Part shown: piece by piece, positions 51,756 through 64,000 of the stretch
Position numbering within the stretch: the stretch's first letter is position 1
Layout: each line of letters starts with the position of its first letter
Assembly (NCBI GenBank): GCA_036925085.1
Contig: JAUPFP010000001.1
Coordinates: 7,225,722-7,289,721, forward strand
Reading direction: 5' to 3'
DNA from: Brachycybe producta
Taxonomy: Eukaryota; Arthropoda; Diplopoda; Playtdesmida; Andrognathidae
DNA length: 64,000 nucleotides
Translations under genes and position numbers: made by a program
The notes under the pieces: model-generated
Database searches by the model: none
The model's input: only the letters and a program-made list of their open reading frames with translations
What the model was told of the DNA's origin: nothing

Positions 51756-54700
51756 ATCCCCCTGGATCCAGCTTTATTGATCTGACACTTTTAAAAGGAA
51801 TATCAGAATCCACATGGACAATTGCTGAGGATGATTCCTTGAGTGACCACTGCTACATTCACTGTGCAATTCACATGCATGCGACCACAGCAATACGACA
51901 ACAAGGGTTTAACTGGAAAAAAGCAGATTGGGCACGGTTTAAAGCTGAAATGAATAACAGAATGCCTGAGGTATTGGCCAGCAGGCAGGATGCTGAAAAG
52001 GCTGCTGAAAAATTACAGCAGGCATGTATTATGGCCTGTGAAGCTTCTATGCCACGACGAGCACAGCCTACTAAAAGGTGCTGTAGTTGGTGGGATGGAG
52101 ATCTTCGGCTTGCTAGGAGGGGTTTGCGAGCACCTAGGAAAAAATTCCAACTGACCCAGGAACCCATCCAGAGGCAAATTCTACATGAAGAATATCGATT
52201 TCAGCGACGAGCTTTTAAGAAATTAATTGCAGGAAAAAAGGAACAGTCTTGGCAACTCTTTTGTGAGCAGAATTCCCAACAAAACCCTTTCGGGCTTCCA
52301 TATAAAATATTAGCTGGGAAGAGGCGGAAAACATCAGTACTGGCCACAATTCAGCGGGAAGACGGCACATGGACTGCATGTGAGGGAGAGACTAATGAAG
52401 CCTTGCTGGATGAATATTTTCCACAAGATGATCCATTAGACGATACTCTGGAACAAGAAATTACAAGAGCACGTACTTCTATAGCAGGGTTGGAAGACAA
52501 TGACCCACCATTCACATTAACAGAACTAGAAGAGGCTGTAAAGAGTTTTGACAACTCTAAGGCCCCTGGTGAAGATGGTTTTCCTGTAGCTGGTTTGCTA
52601 CAACTATTTGAGGGATGGGCTAAGGATTGGCTCAGTGTGCTGAACTCTTGCTTATCACAAGGGAAATTCCCCAAAATTTGGAAACAAAGTTTAATTGTTT
52701 GGCTTCCCAAGCCAAGAGGAGGAGGGTTTCGTCCCATTTGTTTGCTACCAACTCTAGGCAAAGTCCTAGACAAACTCTGCACAAGGCGGCTGCGATGGTT
52801 TTTGGAAAAGCATAACTGTCTCTCACAGCACCAATATGGCTTTCGACAAGGCAGACACACTGTACAAGCTATCACCCAGTATGTAGAGTTGGTCGAAAGA
52901 GCTAAACAGAATAAGGAACATAGTCTAGCAGTAGCTCTGGATATAAAAAATGCATTTAATACTGCCTGGCACCCTGGGATAATGGATCAGCTTGATAAAA
53001 TGCACTGTCCAGGAAATATTCGACAATTAGTGGCATCATTCCTTACTGGTCGGGAGATTAAAAGTGGAGGAATTACACAAGAAACCAGCAAGGGTTGCCC
53101 ACAGGGGTCCTGCTTGGGTCCACTGCTATGGCTCGTACTCATGGAAACATGGTTTAATGCTATCAGAGTAGTGCTGACAGTGCAGGATAGAGCACAAGCT
53201 TTTGCAGATGATACTCTTGCCATCCTTTGTGGTAAGTCAGTTCATTCTCTCGAGGAGAAATGGAGACTGTTCTGGACAACATGTAAAGCATGGGCAGCTA
53301 CAATGAAACTAGAATTTGCAATACATAAGACAGCAGTTCTTTTCCACCCACACACATCAGTTCAACGACCACCTGTGGTGAAGATTGGTAACATCAAGTT
53401 TTCAGTAGTAGCACCAATACGGTACTTGGGAGTTATGGTGGATCCACGTTTTACATGGATTGATCACATTAAAATGGTGCGTGGCAGAGTTGGTGCAATG
53501 GCAACAAGACTGTTTGTAATTGCAGGAAAGGAGTGGGGAGTAGCACCACACATATTAAAGGCAATTTATGAGAGCAGTAGTGCCAATGATTCTTTATGCA
53601 GCTGAGGTTTGGGGTGAAAGGTCTCTCGACAGGAGAGTCACAAACCTGTTAGACTCATCACAGAGGCCATACTTGCTGGCAATATGTCGGGCATACCGTA
53701 CAACAGCTACCCGAGCTCTACAAGCAGCCGCAGGATGCTACCCACTAGCAGCATTGGCACAAGGGCGATGGATTTTGCACATGAAGAGGACATTGATGGG
53801 GGCCGATCTTGATCTACCCATGAGAGAACAAGAAACAATACACCCAAGCCAAAGAATTGTGTTGCAAGTTGAGAATTTTGCAGATATCCCGAATCACCAT
53901 AGGCAGCTGTGTATCTTCACAGATGGCTCCAAGAGGGCAGGAAAAGTTGGTACCGCATATATAGCAGTGGAGGAAATGCAGGTGCTTACAGTTTGAGAAG
54001 CTCGGTTACCAAATAAGTGTACTGTTTTCCAGGCAGAACTGGCAGCTATTAGGGAGGCGATCCGGTTTGTGGCTGCAAATAGTTCTATCTGGGTCCATGT
54101 TCTTATATGCTCAGACTCTACATCAGCTTTGCAAGCAGTCGCAAGAGGAAGTACTACAAACAGAGCTGCATATGAGGCTAACATAGCCATTCAACAACTA
54201 AGAAGAAACTTAGGAACAACAATACGGGTTGCATGGATAAAGGCTCACACTGGGCATCACTTCAACGAGCTGGCCGATGCGGCAGCAAAAAGGGAAACTC
54301 TACGAACGGTAATCAAGAAATACCCCACTTCAATGGCATACCTTCGACAACATCAGTGGCTTGTAATTCAGACGGTATGGCAGCACATGTGGAACATAGC
54401 GAGTCAGGGACGTCAACTGTACAGTTTCTTGCCAGAGGTTCCCCATCAAGCAGGCCTACTGACAGGCAGACTGTTACAGCTTCTTACCGGACATGGTCCA
54501 TTCAAGACATACCGTTGTCGATTTCAAATCTCACATGAGCTGGAGTGTGCCTGTGGTGGAGGTGGTAGCAAAACATTAGATCATATCCTGTATGACTGTG
54601 GAATGGCAAATAGGGTCATGGCAAGACATGCACTGGCCAGGTTCATCACGAGTAATGAATATCACTGGCCATTGGAGAAAGAAGATGTTCTACATGAACA

Positions 54701-54909
54701 ACACCTCAAAGAAGCCCTTGTGCGTTTTGCAGCAGTGGCGGTTTTTGGAAGCAACCCGTTTGGTGCGCGGACCTAGTAACAGACAACAGCCTCACAGTGT
54801 GCATGCAATGCCTGGTCATCTACAGTGATCGAGTAGTTTAAAAAACTGATAAAACTTTTCATGTGGGGCCTAAAGCCTATCGGCAGGTGGGCCTGAAATC
54901 TTTAACTAA
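51756..54909 (+). pseudogene. I/R1-group LINE with RT and RNase H, 5'-truncated
   Basis: Flanked by an 11-bp duplication CCCCCCTCTCA (51745-51755 and 54910-54920). It begins in the end of the endonuclease domain (SSFIDLTLLKG, then DDSLSDHCYI). RT follows: SKAPGEDGFPVAGL, GFRPICLLPTLGKVLDKLC, QYGFRQGRHTV, SLAVALDIKNAFNTAW, KGCPQGSCLGPLLW and the active site AFADDTL near 53200. A frameshift at about 53570-53605 separates the rest. An RNase H domain reads FTDGSKRAGKVGTAYIA (53920), a stop at 53994, then FQAELAAIREA, SDSTSALQAV and WIKAHTGHHFNELADAAAKR, and a C-terminal Cys cluster (CRFQISHELECACGGG). Orphan copy, probably dead on arrival. Confidence 0.88.
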
Positions 54910-55108
54910 CCCCCCTCTCAAGTTGATTGGAAGAATGTATTGAGTTGTACATGAATAAAGAATACATATATTTAAGGGATTATGGAAATGTGAGGTGACA
55001 ACCTTTGCCCACTTAATTACAATTAGTACTCTGCTAGCAGCCAAATAGGCCTATGGCAGAGAGACATAAAAGTCCATATGCAGCATTAAGCATTGTCAAG
55101 TACATATA

Positions 55109-55813
55109 CACCGTGAGTCAGGAAATCTGGCACCGTTTTTAAAAATTTAATAACGCGGTCAAAAACCATCCGATTATTAAGAAATTTGGCACAACTGTAG
55201 ATGAAATGTTAACTAACATTTTGCCTATTTCAATTTGTGTTCAAAATGTCCACCACCAGCTGCAACACACGCGTTTAGTCGGATCCGCCACTTTTGCACT
55301 GCAGCGTTTATGATGCTTTGGTCTAGCTCACTCCAAGCCTGCGTTATCCGATTCTTCAGCTCATCAATGCTGTTTATTTTGCTTCGGTAAACCTTTTCTT
55401 GCATGACGCCCCAAATGCCATAGTCCACGTGGTTGAGGTCGGGACTATTGGGTGGCCACAAAGTCGGTTCGATGAATTCGGGTGTTTCCTGGGTGAGAAA
55501 CGCAACTGTATCCTTGGCAGTGTGAGCAGGTGCTCCATCCTGCTGGAAAATGAAGAATTCTGACATTTCCTTCATGTCAGGAAGGAGACAGTTTTCTGTT
55601 GTTCTGAAAAATCGGATAACGCAGGCTTGGAGTGAGCTAGACCAAAGCATCATAAACGCTGCAGTGCAAAAGTGGCAGATACGACAAACTGAAATAGGCA
55701 AATTGTTAGTTAACATTTCATCTACAGTTGTGCCAAATTTCATAATAATCGGATGATTTTTGACCGAGTTATTAAATGTTTAAAAAGGGTGCCAGATTTC
55801 CTGACTCAAGGTG
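55109..55813. mobile_element. Internally rearranged mariner-like element
   Basis: TIRs CACCGTGAGTCAGGAAATCT (left) and, complemented, CACCTTGAGTCAGGAAATCT (right), flanked by TA on both sides. The inverted homology continues far inward: about 130 bp at the ends, and the block TAACGCAGGCTTGGAGTGAG also occurs in both orientations (55327-55347 and 55618-55637), giving a fold-back of the 3' transposase region. 705 bp. Confidence 0.85.
55225..55743 (-). pseudogene. Mariner (DD37D-type) transposase remnant
   Basis: 172 codons starting in the inverted repeat. It keeps the C-terminal catalytic part: FIFQQDGAPAHTAKDTV with the second Asp, and WPPNSPDLNHVDYGIW with the third. By count 37 residues separate the two aspartates, pointing to a DD37D (maT-like) and not a DD34D mariner. 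The N-terminal DNA-binding half and first catalytic Asp are deleted and replaced by an inverted copy of the 3' end, so it cannot be active. Confidence 0.8.
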
Positions 55814-57457
55814 TACATGTACATATATAAAAACAAAATGAATATACAAATGTCAATCCCACAAAACAAAATTATCCCCATTAACCACTGCCTCAGGAAG
55901 AGAGTTCCATTGTCTTATAACTCTAGGAAAAAAGACCAATAATATGAATCTGTCCTAGCAAAAATCTCTCTAATTTTCTTAGAGTGGTCAGCCCTGCCCA
56001 TATATAGTGTGCTTTATGAATATCACTGGACTGCGGTTTAGGACAATCACCACGTGTAATTTTTCCAAACAATTTCAAGCTTAACCCAGCCCTGCGATGT
56101 GCCAAACTATGCCATTGTAGCACTGACAACATCTCAGTGACACTATCTGTGAATTTGTGCCTGCCACAAACAAACCTAGCTGCCTTACGCTGAACCATTT
56201 CAACTGAATGAGTGTGTTTGACAGAGTGAGGATTCCATACACTGCAGCAATACTCAAGATGAGGCCGAACCAATGCTTGATAGGCAATAGTTTTAACTTG
56301 TGCTGAGCAGGTGCCCAATGTCCTTTGACTAAAACGAAGCATTTGTAGAGCATTCCCAGTAACACCATCAATGTGTTTTTTTCCAAGAAAGGTCATCTGT
56401 CATTGTAACCCCCAAGTACTTATAACACTGGACACCCCGAAGAATAGTGTCATTCATACTATAATTGAACATAATTGGATTTCTACACCGAGTTAGCCTC
56501 ATAACGCTACACTTCCCCTCATTCAACTGAAGTTGCCATGTATTACACCATCCCTCAATTGCCTTCAAGTCTAGAGCTAATGTTTCACAGTCTTGGATAC
56601 CATCAACCTCTTTGTAAATTAAGAGTATCATCAGCAAATAGTCTACAATTGCTGCCAACTGTGCTGCTGAGGTCATTAATAAATATTAGGAACAAAAGAG
56701 GACCCAGCACACTACCCTGGGTTACACCAGATTTAACAGCCAACCACTCTGAGTGAGACCCATTTATAACTACCCTTTGTTTCCTATCACTTAAAAAAGA
56801 AGTTACCCATTTGGTTACCTGCCCCCCCTTAACCCATATGCTGCAACTTTTGCAAGAAGTTTTGAATGTGAAACAGTGTCAAATGCCTTACAAAAGTCAA
56901 GAAACACCATGTCAACCTGTTTACCACTGTCTAAACTCTTCTGGAGAGGAGTAGACATTTGATTTTATAAATTTAAAACGGCATTGATTAGCGACTCATG
57001 AAAAGTCACTTCATTTTTATTTTGGCAATAATTATTTTGGCAATCGTTCGGTAAACCTTGACGATATTTTCACAAGAAATTTCTGGAGTTAATGGTCTCA
57101 TTAGAAAGTAACCCGTTTGATCAAGTGATGGAAAAAAAATCTTTATAAAAAGCGTACAAATGATTTTTTTTTGTACATTTTTCCGTCCAAGGACGAGCTA
57201 CACTACTAGTACTATAATGTTAAGGCAAATATAAAATCTTCACAAATTTCTTAAAAAAATTATAAACACTATCTCCTCTTCAAGTTTTCTTGAGCAATCA
57301 ATTTCGTTTGTTGTAATGCCATTTATGCTCGCATGTAAAAATATACATAGCCCCAAAAGATCCTATTTAAGGAACAGGAAAGTGACACCATTTTCCCCCA
57401 TTAATTGAGCTAATACTTTCCGAATTATGAATTAATCACAGAATCACTTGCAAGATA

Positions 57458-57758
57458 TTATTGTGCATAAACATCATCATCAATTTTTTGACAGTGCATC
57501 TTATCAGCTAGACCAAAAATCGTCAGTTTTGTGGTTTTGTTAATATTTTCTGATTTTAACAATGCATTTCAGATGTACAGTACATTTATCTCTCTGCTAA
57601 AGGCAGAAATTTAAGTCTACAATTCCACAGATCTTATGCAAATTGAGTTATCTTATCTATTGTTTCTTACCATCAGTTGCATTAACGTCATCAATCAGTT
57701 GGAATGCAATCAAGACACAGATAAAACAGACAGTAGATAAAACGACTTTTCCACACAT
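57458..57758 (-). CDS. Small secreted peptide gene, second copy
   Basis: Exon 1 (57758 to 57671) encodes MCGKVVLSTV then CFICVLIAFQLIDDVNATD: a signal peptide whose core differs from the 16651 copy by a 6-nt in-frame change, with the same TTTTTTTAG acceptor upstream and the same phase-1 GTAAG donor. A candidate second exon after GGTCTAG (57507 to 57458) continues ADKMHCQKIDDDVYAQ and stops, 45 residues in all. This exon resembles exon 2 of copy 1 (ANEIDCSRKLEEDSVY): A-x2-[IM]-x-C, then K-[LI]-[DE]-[DE]. The older exon 2 equivalent at 57255-57345 has lost its acceptor AG and its frame. The gene model is by eye and needs RNA support. Confidence 0.45.
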
Positions 57759-58250
57759 TTTGCACCTAAAAAAAACAGAATTTATGAAAACATGTTTAGC
57801 TTCCATTTCTTTTCATTAAAATACGTATGGAGTTACATGAACAGTTTAGGATTTTTACATAAAAATGAAATGAGTACAATGTTAAATCTTATCGGCTTTC
57901 TAATCTTACCTTTTTTGGTAAACCCTGAAAAGTAATTTAAAAAGTTCTGATAAAAGTGATTTCAAGTGAGTTACTTATATTGCAATATAAATGATAAAAC
58001 GAAGTAATCTACTCCATTATATATAGGGCATAGGTTCTAACATAACAATAGGGTTACCACACATGTGGTGGTAAAATCCTATTTCTTTTTTATTTGTAAA
58101 AAAGCAAATTCAAAAAAAAAAGCATATAAAAAGCATATTCAAAGGTACACATGTTTTTATGTTATAGTATACACGTATCATAAGAACCGTTATTATGAAC
58201 AGTTATTATGATGGTAAACGTATCAGAAAAACTTTAAAAGGTGGTTTTCT

Positions 58251-58600
58251 GACACGTGTACATGTGCCATCTGGTACGTAGACCATAATTTCTCTATTAC
58301 GGAGAAACAGGGTTAGAAACAGTTATTATGATGAAAAAGTTTAAAAGGTTTTTTCTGACACGTGTACATGTGCCATCTGGTACGTAGACCATAATTTCTC
58401 TATTACGGAGAAACAGGGTTAGAAACAGTTATTATGATGAAAAAGTTTAAAAGGTTTTTTCTGACACGTGTACATGTGCCATCTGGTACGTAGACCATAA
58501 TTTCTCTATTACGGAGAAACAGGGTTAGAAACAGTTATTATGATGAAAAAGTTTAAAAGGTTTTTTCTGACACGTGTACATGTGCCATCTGGTACCGAAA
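58251..58600. repeat. 106-bp tandem repeat
   Basis: GACACGTGTACATGTGCCAT recurs at 58251, 58357, 58463 and 58569, exactly 106 bp apart, with near-identical units. The other R1 copy has only a single degenerate unit near 17280-17410. Confidence 0.95.
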
Positions 58601-60413
58601 AATAGGGTTGGAAAAAATTGTAATTTTTTTTATTGGAGTTTTTTTTATTAAATCCCGGTTTATATTAAGATCATAAATTTAAGTTTTTAGTTTCGATAAT
58701 TTAACAAAATGGTACTAATACATGAAATACAAAGAAGTTGTAAAATGAAACAGACAAATTATGCAAGTTTTCAATGAAAAAACAAACTGAAAGAAGTAAA
58801 AAAAAATAATACTGTTGAGATAAGTTATTCGTAGCACCGTCAACTGTTTTCTGTTTCATTACTAAAAAGTAGAAATGTGTGCATATATTTCATAAAAAAC
58901 ATGAAAATTCACTAAGAAACTTTTGTCTAGTTTGCTTCCAATAAAATAAAAAAAAATAATTTCAAATCCTCTTTTCGTTTTTCTTAGCTGTGTTGCTTGA
59001 CCATCTTTGATTTTTTTTTTGGAAAAAAAAATCAAATGATCTATGCCATAATAATACAACAAACTTATTTTTTTTAGCTCACTCCGATAAATAATTCCCG
59101 AGATATGGCACCTTATGTTTAACCATTTTTGGCAAAGTGGTGTAATGCCATAAATGACACCTCTGGAACTATTAGATTTGCTGGAAATTAACGCCTTTGC
59201 TTGGAGGAGTAAGAATATTTAGTTCCAATAACTATTGTGTGAGTATATAATTACAAAAACTTCCAAGTTGAGCATTTCTTTGTCGATTTCATGTTCAATT
59301 TTCACCTTTATGGGGCCAAATGTAAAACTTCCACTTTTCAACTTAAAGGAGCCATAATATATAGTTTAAAATTGAAACAAACTAACAAGAAACTGATTCT
59401 GTGTCATGGTTGACCCTACTTTTCGTGATGTGAGGAACAGAGTAAGCCATTTCCATCAATATTACATTAAAGTCCGTTTCGTGCTTTTTACAATGACGCA
59501 AGATTCATACTTTACAATTTAATACTCCATACTCCATACTCCACAAAGACGAGCTCATAGACCTGGTGTTAAAGAAAAAGTCGCGGCAATAAGTTTATTT
59601 TTCATATTTAAAGCTGTCCAATTTTGGTGGTTCAAAGTGCAATGTGCACCTTAAATATATGCTGATCTAGTGATAGAATAACAAAAAATTGGTAAGTACG
59701 GTTCTATTTTTAAGAACTATTTCAAAATGGCAAATTTCTAACACTTATGTTAAAAACCTCCATTAAAATGCTCGCAAAAACACGTAAACATAATTTTAAA
59801 AAAATCTAGCATGTACACCAATGAGTTGACTTCACTGGTTTAATTGTGGTTTTTTTTAAAAAAAATTATTTTAGGTCTTTTTACGAGCATTTTAGTGGAT
59901 GTTTTTTTTTTCTCATTTGGGCACACTCAATGGAGTTTAACATAAGTTAGAAATTTGCAATTTTAAAATGTTTTAAAAATAGAAGGACCCTTTTATCAAT
60001 TTTTTGTCATTCTATCACTAGGAAACACTTCAAAATCATTTTATTACTATGCACAACATTGGGCCATTTCACAGGATTAATGTGCCAATGTTGAGCTATG
60101 TAATTATCGTTAAAAACCTCGAAAGTGTGAACAAAATTGGACTTCAGTTGTTTGCACGTGCATGTTGCTCCCTTTCATTTCCATAGTAACGGCACATATG
60201 ACGCATTCGCTCTCTTTCTCAGAACTGAGAGGCAACAGAGACGAGAAAACAGGTGCTATGACATCAGCGTGACGTCATGGCAGTGTATCATAGAAAAAAT
60301 GATGGCGTCATCACAGTTTCAAATAGCTAGGTGAATTGAGTATGATGTGGTGTCTTTTTTAGTGTAGAATTAATTGTAGAATACATTTAACAAAAAACAT
60401 TTTGTTATTCTTG

Positions 60414-61271
60414 TGAAACGATAAGTTCAGGAGCGATCCTGACACTTTTAATTTTTCCTGGAATTGGCGTAGAACTTTGTCAACCCACTGTACTCATCTA
60501 CAGAAGATTGACCTAGTTCTTTCAGCTGATGATAGTGCCAATATCCTGTCTTGGGTCCTTTTTCTTCCCAGTCCCACCCCTTAATACAAAAAGATCGTCC
60601 TGATAAGCCTCAGCATTAGGTCTATGGGGTTAAAACTTTCTATTGTAAGCTTGTTTTGATTGTGATGAGTCACTTTGTCTATATTTTTGTTGACCACTGG
60701 TCAATCATGTTGATTGGCCAGTTTGGTTTTTTCTTTTGTTTTTACCCAATCAGGGAATACTGAGAGAGTGTTCTCAGTATCCTCTTTTTGGGTATAAAAA
60801 GGCCGTGTTTTTTATGTTTATCAAGCATTCTGTAAACAGAAAATCTATGCCCAATTTGGAATAGACTTCAACGGAAATAATTGTAAATAAACTGTTATTA
60901 TGCTTTAAAAGTGCCAAGTCTTATTTTTTATACTTATGGAACAGAACGAAAGTTCTCATCATTCATCATCTCGAACTGCCAACCCAGGTGTAAACCTGGA
61001 TCATCACTTCTAGATGGAACTTCAAGGAACAACACGATCAACCAGCTTTTAACGGGCAAAAGCCCGAAGGGGTAGCAGACAACAAAAGATCCTTAAAACT
61101 GTAAAGGTCCTTGAGAGAGGAACTTGTGAGGAAATGAAAGGGATTAATTTGTTCCCTTCCTCCCGAACCAGAATAGAGTTAGTGGCCTAGCCAACCACTT
61201 TCTGATCGCTCGAAAGAGAGCTACGATACTTTTGGACAATTCTATTCACCCCCCGAACGTGGTTCATTACA
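60414..61271 (+). mobile_element. Solo LTR, family B, copy 2
   Basis: Same insertion as 28808-29665, copied with the segment; identical CTTG flanks (60410-60413 and 61272-61275). Differs by a few substitutions and short indels. Confidence 0.9.
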
Positions 61272-61739
61272 CTTGTTACCTGATTAACCCAGCTGAATTT
61301 GTGACGTCATTTGGTGCAGGATTTGAATTAAAAGTGAGAAACTGAACATGAAAGCTCTTTATAGAATATTTTCTGAAGAAAATTTATAGAAAACATCAGT
61401 AAATCAACACCGAATTTCAATTACCAATTTCTATTGAAAACAAAGTAACACGTAGAGAATTCCCTATGCCAGGTTCATTTAAAATGATTTTATGTGCCAT
61501 CTGCTGTTTTTCCCACAAGTTTGCCACAACCTCTAAATTTATTTACCAATTTTAAAAAGAATTTAAAAAAATCATAGTTATTAAGGTGTACCCCAAAATG
61601 ATTGATACAAACTTCTTTGTAAATAGGACAACATATACTGGGCAATTGATAACTTAGGAAAACAATGTAAATTTTGAACAGCTCTTAATTTTAAGAAAAA
61701 TCGCATCCAAAAATGTGGGTACAAATCTCACAATCTCAT

Positions 61740-62303
61740 TGTAACACCCAGTAACATGGTCGCTTGGACCTGGTTACACTTCGTAGGTGTACACAGGTCC
61801 AAGGTATAAAAAGACTATGTTCCTCTTTGTTCTTTGTCCACTCTTGCTCAACTTTTGTACTACACTGAATAACATATCCGTATCACATCATGGGCCCGTG
61901 GATGCACTTTTAATAATTCATATTCATTCTTGTAACGTTGATGTTTCGAGACAAGAATGAATAGTGTTTGCGATATGAAACTGCGTTGCCTACTGTATTG
62001 AAACTAATCCTTCTCTAGACAAGCCGGAGACACCATAGGGCAAGAAGACATAGATCCCTACGGAGCAACACATCTTCAAACCATCAAAGGAAGATGATCA
62101 TTGACGGCCAGAAGTGAATGGTCACCACCCTTCTGCTAGAATACACCCCTACACAGAAGGCTGATCACAATCCATCACCATCCGACTACCACCGTAGCTA
62201 GAATCTTCGTGCGGCCACCGTGCGATCGAGAGAAGAAACGAGTTACAGAAAAGAGAGCATAAACAGTTGCTCGATTTGTGCAAAGGACGCCATAAAGCTC
62301 ACA
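61740..62303 (+). mobile_element. Solo LTR, family A, copy 4
   Basis: Duplicate of 30135-30698 with the same TCAT target duplication, hence one insertion event copied twice. Confidence 0.9.
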
Positions 62304-63445
62304 TCATTTCTGATAACCAACACGGTTTCCTGAGAGGGCGCTCTTGTGACTCAACTTAGACAATGGTAAACAGGTTGACATGGTGTTTCTTGACTTTTGT
62401 AAGGCATTTGACACTTTCACATTCAAAACTTCTAGCAAAAGTAGCAGCATATGGGTTGGGGCAGGTAACCAAATGGGTAACTTCTTTTTTAAGTGATAGG
62501 AAAGAAAGGGTAGTTGTAAATGGGTCTCACTAAGAGTGGTTGGCTGTTAAATCTGGTGTACCCCAGGAAAGTATACTGGGTCCCCTTTTGTTCCTGATAT
62601 TTATTAATGACCTCAGCAGCACAGTTGGCAGCAACCTTAGACTATTTGTTGATGATACCCTAATTTACAAAGAGGTTGATGGTATCCAAGACTGTGAAAC
62701 AGTAGCTCTAGACTTGAAGGCAAATGAGGGATGGTGTAATACATGGCAACTTCAGTTAAATTCTTTAGGGAAAGTGTAGTGTTATGAGGCTAACTCGGGG
62801 TAGAAATCCGATTGTGTTCAACTATAGTATGAAAGACACTATTCTTCGGAGTGTCAAGTGTTATAAGTACTTGGGGGTTACAATGACAGATGACCTTTCT
62901 TAGAACAAACACATTGATGGTGTCACTGGGAAAGCTCTACAAATGCTGCATTTTAGTCAAAGGACATTGGGCACCTGCCCAGCACAAGTTAAAACTATTG
63001 CTTATCAAGCATTGGTTCGGCCTCATCTTGAGTATTGTTGCAGTGTATGGAATCCTCACTCTGTCACACACACACACACACTCATTCAGTTGAAATGGTT
63101 CAGCATAAGGCAGCTAGGTTTGTTTGTGGCAGGCATAAATTTACAGATAGTGTCACTGAGATGCTGTGAGTGCTACAATGGCATAGTTTGCCACATCACA
63201 GGTCTGAGTTAAGTTTGAAATTATTTGGAAAAATTACACATGGTGACTGTCCTAAACCGCAGTCCAGTGATATTCATAAAGCACTATAAATGAACAAGGC
63301 TGACCACTCTAAGAAAATTACGGAGATTTTTGCTAGAACAGATTCATATTATTGGTCTTTTTTCCTAGAGTTATAAGACAATGAAACTCCCTTCCTGAGG
63401 CAGTGGTGAATGGGAATAATTTTGTTTTGTGGGATTGACATTTTG
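62304..63445 (+). pseudogene. CR1/jockey-like LINE fragment, duplicate
   Basis: Duplicate of 30699-31841 with the same lesions (FVDD active site, stop after TMTDDLS, CA microsatellite). Not an independent insertion. Confidence 0.85.
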
Positions 63446-64000
63446 TGACGGACCTTTTTCCGTTAGTAGAATCTGCTCTTTTTTTGGTTAATACGAGCGA
63501 GTTTGCACTCATATTGATAGTGATTTGCTAGGTCACTAATTCTACTGGCCCGGGAGGACTAGACCAATATAACGTCTATTTTGTGTCCTCACTAGTCTCT
63601 GGCAAAAGACTTCACAGTCTTGAGGATCTTTAATCTCTGTATCTCTCGGACTTTCGTCCTTAAATCTGCCCTAAGAATCGTCTAAAATATACTTACTCGT
63701 ACGTTGCAGGTTTGCACCTGTTGGGACCTCGAAGTATCCAGAATAGGTGAAGACCTGCAAATGATGCGTTCACAATCGCGGAATTTAAGTTTCGATAAAT
63801 AAAACACCACTGGTTTAGTTAAAGTAGAAAATGGTTTATTTCGCAGATAAAATTATTAACCAAAGACGAAATAAAACTTGAATTGATGCACAACACATAA
63901 AAATATATCTTGAAAATAATAATATTAAAAAAGAAAAGAACCTAGCCAAAATCGGGCATAGGTTCGGTATTTAAAAAGAAGCCCTGGTACATAAAAAAAT
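63446..64000 (+). mobile_element. Solo LTR, family C, copy 3 (cut by window end)
   Basis: Duplicate of 31842-32617 starting TGACGGACC. Its 3' end lies beyond the window. Confidence 0.85.

Larger units (their letters stand above)
55016..56943 (-). pseudogene. CR1/jockey-like LINE fragment with nested mariner
   Basis: Antisense copy of the LINE at 30699. From 56940 downward: [38 protein letters not shown], active site CRLFADDTLIYK (intact FADD), [34 protein letters not shown], then LGTCSAQVKTIAYQALVRPH and KAARFVCGRHKFTDSVTEM. Better preserved than the 30699 copy but 5'-truncated and frameshifted near 56640 and 56390. The mariner element (55109-55813) is inserted in its 3' untranslated region. 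Confidence 0.85.
44453..60345. repeat. Paralogous block 2 (matches 4690-19575)
   Basis: Same order as block 1: gene fragment, non-coding flank, Cys-rich ORF, tRNA-like fragment, satellite, CACCCCTCTCAAG linker, R1 with signal-peptide exon. It differs by insertions of a TIR element (44733), two MITEs, an I-like LINE (51756) and a CR1-like LINE with a nested mariner (55016-56943). Confidence 0.75.
56945..60413. repeat. Dispersed repeat R1, copy 2
   Basis: Matches 15845-19575 from GTAGACATTTG onward. It includes about 130 bp (57430-57560) missing in copy 1, a local 106-bp tandem repeat, the signal-peptide exon, and the CACGTG/TGACGTCA cluster (60150-60310, palindrome at 60270-60277). Confidence 0.75.
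59676..64000. repeat. Recent segmental duplication, copy 2
   Basis: Nearly identical to 27993-32420 and runs off the window end. It is continuous with a full R1 copy on the left, so this is likely the parental location. It lacks about 85 bp (junction at CAGTTG|TTTGCACGTG, 60147). Confidence 0.9.

Noticed and set aside
1-64000. Bacterial operons, ribosome binding sites or riboswitches
   Set aside because: The content is wholly animal-type with spliced exons and retroelements.

Overview
The window is repeat-dominated, AT-rich DNA from an animal genome, probably an invertebrate; I cannot assign a phylum. The evidence is spliced host-type exons with canonical GT..AG sites and short introns, CR1-like and I-like LINEs, Ty3/gypsy-type LTR elements with solo LTRs, P-element, hAT and mariner transposase remnants, several MITE families and long satellite arrays. 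Nothing is bacterial, and most open frames are fragments of mobile elements or accidental frames through tandem repeats.

Layout. 1-4690 holds a solo LTR and a broken gypsy pol. 4690-19575 (block 1) and 44453-60345 (block 2) are two paralogous blocks with the same order and orientation: a Cys-rich secreted-protein ORF on the minus strand, an array of 31-48 bp satellite units starting GGGCAAA, then a dispersed repeat (called R1 here) that carries a small signal-peptide exon. Block 1 contains a second gene-plus-satellite unit in tandem. 19575-24560 is a cluster of non-autonomous DNA transposons and R1 fragments. 24578-27142 is a decayed, unidentified coding region. 27993-32420 is a 4.4 kb segment that recurs nearly identically at 59676-64000 and contains three solo LTRs nested in or beside a CR1-like LINE. 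32715-33826 is a P-element transposase relic. 34649-41572 is a complete young LTR retrotransposon. 42000-43982 joins an hAT relic to exons of the ribosome-maturation gene TSR1.

The strongest candidate for something new is the element at 34649-41572. Its LTRs differ at two positions. It has a primer-binding site, a polypurine tract and an intact gag with a zinc knuckle. At the gag stop it has a textbook -1 frameshift signal (TTTAAAC, 6-nt spacer, 9-bp stem-loop). The frameshift opens a 424-codon frame that lacks protease, reverse transcriptase and integrase motifs, and a third 553-codon ORF follows in the env position. It appears to be a non-autonomous element that kept retroviral-style recoding while carrying unknown proteins.

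The second candidate is the Cys-rich family. Its three full-length ORFs each have two copies of an exact C-x3-C-x17-C-x-C module. They may be spliced to the signal-peptide exon in R1, because donor and acceptor phases match. The satellite arrays beside them are arranged in ordered blocks of single-mutation variants.
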